Assembly (NCBI RefSeq): GCF_015291705.1
Contig: NZ_CP030050.1
Coordinates: 8,370,001 to 8,434,000, forward strand
DNA from: Bradyrhizobium arachidis
GTDB taxonomy: Bacteria > Pseudomonadota > Alphaproteobacteria > Rhizobiales > Xanthobacteraceae
Direction: 5' to 3'
Length of the DNA: 64,000 bases
In this document: positions 61,683 to 64,000 of the stretch, one piece after another
Position numbering within the stretch: position 1 is the stretch's first letter
Layout of the letters: each line of letters starts with the position of its first letter
The notes under the pieces: model-generated
What the model saw: the letters and a program-made list of their open reading frames with translations, nothing else
Database searches by the model: none
What the model was told of the DNA's origin: nothing
Position numbers and translations under genes: made by a program

Positions 61683-62536
61683 GAAAATTATCACGCAACA
61701 CCACTCCTTCGATTCTGCGAACCGGATCGCACATTAAGTACGTTTCCTGCGATTGGCTTCAAGGCGCGTCCGCTGGCGCGTGTCGGGGTTCTCGTGCACC
61801 GGGCCGCGAAGCCGCGTCCCGGCCCAAGAGGGCCTCGATCCTAATGCGGCATTTCACCGCGCTTGCCGTACGCGCTTGCGAAGGGGCGCTACCTCTCGCG
61901 ACGCCAGTATTCACGCCCGTGGTCTGCCGCAAACGCCCCGTCGTTGATCCGGAGGTCGCCAAAGCGGAAACTCCAGCGGCTATTTCCTCGGTAGCCTCGG
62001 CCACGGACGACGGCAGGCGCAAGTGCTCCGCGCCAAGTTCAAGGTTCACTATCAGGGCTTGCCACACCTCCTCGAAATCTCGCTGCGGAAGCAGCACCTC
62101 AAACTCGCCGCCGTCAGCCCAATCCCCGCCAACGGCTCCGCCGCCGCCGCGCTCGGACCAGTATGATCACGTCCGAAGGGTTCGCTAAGCAAACCTTTGC
62201 GCCAGCCAAATCACCAAAATATTCAATATTTCGGCTAGTTAGGGGCGCAACTCCAACCCGACGCAGCAAGACTTGGGTCCGGTCGCTCTTCCGTTCGATT
62301 GTTTCCTCCCTAGATGTAGCAGGTCTCGGGAATCAGGCAGGCATCGATCGAGGGTGGCGTTCGTCGGCCACCCGTGACGGGGGTGCGCGGCACCCTAAGC
62401 AACGCTCTTGTGCGGGTTACCGCCTAGCTTATAAGTTGTAGGAGCGGCGGCCACAGCTTGCTGGCGGAGCCAATTCTCGTGGTCCAACCAAGTCGAAATC
62501 CAACACTTCGACGCCTTCCTGCAAGTTCGTTCCGCC
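61683..62536. other. Stretch without a convincing gene
   Basis: I see no clear gene. A minus frame from a GTG at 62097 to 61759 encodes LLPQRDFEEVWQALIVNLEL and LRLPSSVAEATEEIAAGVSA, which looks protein-like in its first half and random in its second; it may be a decayed gene. The promoters of the TIR-like and nitrilase-like genes should also lie here. Confidence 0.45.
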
Positions 62537-63646
62537 ATGATCCACGTCTCACGCGTAGACCTAACCGAGCGGGGCATCCTGCTGCCGCATGATCGTGTGG
62601 GCATGGTGATCGCCCAACCTCATCTGACGTTGACGCAACAGGAACCCTACAGGACCGTCGCCGCCCGCAAACCCGAACTCCTGGCCAACCTGACCGCGAC
62701 GCTGAACGTCTCGCGGGCCGCCCCGCATCACGCCGAGAAAACACATTTCACGATCTTCCCGGAATACAGCATCCCAGGCATCGATGGCGTCGACCTGATC
62801 GACGCCGCGCTCGCGGACCAGCAGTGGCCTACCGGAACGATCGTCATCGGCGGGGTAGATGCGCTCTTGAAGGCCGATTTCGCAAGCCTGGCCGGTCGCG
62901 CGGATAGCCACCTCGACACCGCGCATAACGCGCTAGACCAAATCGGCGACGGCGAATGGATCAACTGCGCGGTCATCTGGACGAAGGCCCAAGATGGAAC
63001 GGTCGAGCGCTGGCTGCAGCCAAAGCTTTGGCCAGCCTGGCAAGAGCAGACTATCTCCTATCAAAGTATGTACCGCGGCAAATCAATCTTTTCCTTCAAG
63101 GGAAGTTTGTCCAATGGCCAGAAGTACCGCTTTTCATCGCTGATCTGCTTCGACTGGATCGCCACGATCGGCGCCAAGCGGTCGTGGCGATGGGCGCTCG
63201 ATGATCTCGGCCTGCAAGCTGGCGAGGGCGAGCTGTCGCTTTCATGGATGTTCGTGATTCAATGCAACACGGCGCCGTCGCACCCAACGTTCATGGGAGA
63301 AGTAGCGTCTTTCTTCGACGGAACGATCGTTCCGAATGTCCGGCGAGACCGCACATGCCTCGTGTTCGCCAATAGCGCAGGCAAGCCCGTCCCCGGCCGA
63401 TCCGCAGACTACGGCGGCACCAGCGTGGTCTTCACACAACAAACGCTGTTTAAGGAATTGGCTTCGCGGCCGACGGTCGCGAAGGGCGGTCAACAGTTCC
63501 GGGGCAGCCAGCTGTTGAACCCTTTCCGCGACACGTATTTCCGCGAGAGGGGCGCGTGCATTCACTCGTTCGTCCAGATCAACCCCGACACCGTGGTTGC
63601 CGGTGCAGCACACCGCTCGTTCGCGGTCGATCGACCGTTCGTTTAG
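62537..63646 (+). CDS. Nitrilase-superfamily (carbon-nitrogen hydrolase) protein
   Basis: A 369-residue protein with the Glu-Lys-Cys triad of nitrilases: Glu76 in FTIFPEYSIPG, Lys163 in WLQPKLWPAW and Cys204 in SSLICFDWIA. The family hydrolyses nitriles or amides. Homologues of this divergent sort occur in mobile defence loci, with unknown substrate. The ATG at 62537 has no strong Shine-Dalgarno (TCGTTCCGCC precedes it). It ends in a TAG at 63644-63646, but a coding frame in another phase (63646-64000) continues from there, so the protein may be longer or frameshifted. Confidence 0.82.
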   Translation: MIHVSRVDLTERGILLPHDRVGMVIAQPHLTLTQQEPYRTVAARKPELLANLTATLNVSRAAPHHAEKTHFTIFPEYSIPGIDGVDLIDAALADQQWPTGTIVIGGVDALLKADFASLAGRADSHLDTAHNALDQIGDGEWINCAVIWTKAQDGTVERWLQPKLWPAWQEQTISYQSMYRGKSIFSFKGSLSNGQKYRFSSLICFDWIATIGAKRSWRWALDDLGLQAGEGELSLSWMFVIQCNTAPSHPTFMGEVASFFDGTIVPNVRRDRTCLVFANSAGKPVPGRSADYGGTSVVFTQQTLFKELASRPTVAKGGQQFRGSQLLNPFRDTYFRERGACIHSFVQINPDTVVAGAAHRSFAVDRPFV

Positions 63647-64000
63647 CCGCCCAGATCCGGCAAGCACAATCTGCGCTCGACAATCTCAAATGGGTGCGCG
63701 ATCAGCGCCCGGGCTACGCGAGCGCGCTCAACTCGCTCAATGCACAAACCGGACGGCTCAATCAGGCGACGATTGCAATCGCCGCTGACCGCAACCGGTC
63801 GGCAACCGCCTCAACCGAACTGCAGCAAAAATCCAATCAGCTCGCGACGTCCGTTGAATGGCAGGCTGCGGCGAGAAAACGTTTCGTCGATCTGGAAGCA
63901 CTTCGTGCCGCTTTGGGGCCGTGGAAGGCGAGCACCGACCGTCTCGCCGAAATCAGGCGGCAGGAAGCGACCCTGAACGAGACTTTGCGGGGGCTGCGCG
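63646..64000 (+). CDS. Coiled-coil coding frame running off the window
   Basis: In the phase -1 relative to the nitrilase gene the sequence encodes AAQIRQAQSALDNLKWVRDQ, GYASALNSLNAQTGRLNQAT, TELQQKSNQLATSVEWQAAA and DLEALRAALGPWKASTDRLA without a stop to the edge. It looks like genuine coiled-coil protein, but no ATG or GTG opens it near the nitrilase stop. A -1 slip near 63640 would join it directly to the nitrilase protein. Otherwise it is a separate gene whose start I cannot see. Confidence 0.6.

Noticed and set aside
1..64000. CRISPR arrays, tRNA or rRNA genes and ICE attachment sites
   Set aside because: No regularly spaced repeat array beyond the three iterons, no tRNA-like cloverleaf and no integrase with flanking att repeats were recognised by eye.

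Overview
The window looks like part of a symbiosis island / integrative conjugative element (ICE) of a Bradyrhizobium-like alphaproteobacterium. The evidence is the high G+C content, a rhizobial gibberellin operon at the left edge, a complete trbB-I mating-pair operon with traG, traF and a DUF3363 relaxase, and the repA / strawberry-notch / parB / ardC block known from rhizobial ICEs.

Layout. 1-5465 (minus): gibberellin operon reading CYP112, CYP114, ferredoxin, SDR, CYP117 and the start of GGPP synthase, which leaves the window; no CYP115 lies upstream. 5466-9100: a resolvase relic, a PaiB-like flavin protein and a TauD-like 2-oxoglutarate dioxygenase behind a textbook sigma-54 promoter. 9281-24372 (minus): DUF2274, trbI-G-F-L-K-J-E-D-C-B, an inserted MFS transporter, copG, traG and the relaxase. 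24373-31360: three IS110-family elements interleaved with the relaxase N-terminus, a lytic transglycosylase, traF and DUF2840. 31780-34513: an iteron-type origin with repA, an RdfS-like excisionase, a DUF2285 (FseA/QseM-like) regulatory locus spread over three reading frames, and a divergent XRE repressor with twin palindromic operators. 34578-46076 (minus): DUF736, a membrane protein, DUF2493, a Toprim protein, a strawberry-notch helicase/methylase, ParB and ArdC. 46450-58288: a genome-maintenance cluster with two LigD-type ligases, Ku, an RNase HII, DUF3606 and small zinc-ribbon proteins, disturbed by two related IS1111-type elements. 58354-64000: a possible defence island with a TIR-like protein, two uncharacterised proteins and a nitrilase-fold protein.

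How it fits together. The conjugation set is almost complete, but the relaxase is cut in two by an insertion sequence, so this element probably cannot transfer by itself. Two pairs of genes carry duplicated leader sequences able to fold into hairpins: DUF736 with DUF2493, and parB with ardC. The parB/ardC pair shows compensatory changes and identical spacing to the start codon, pointing to a shared cis-regulatory RNA for the genes needed on entry into a new host. Several genes (relaxase, SRAP peptidase, TIR-like protein, one zinc-ribbon protein, a second DUF736) are broken, which suggests an ageing element.
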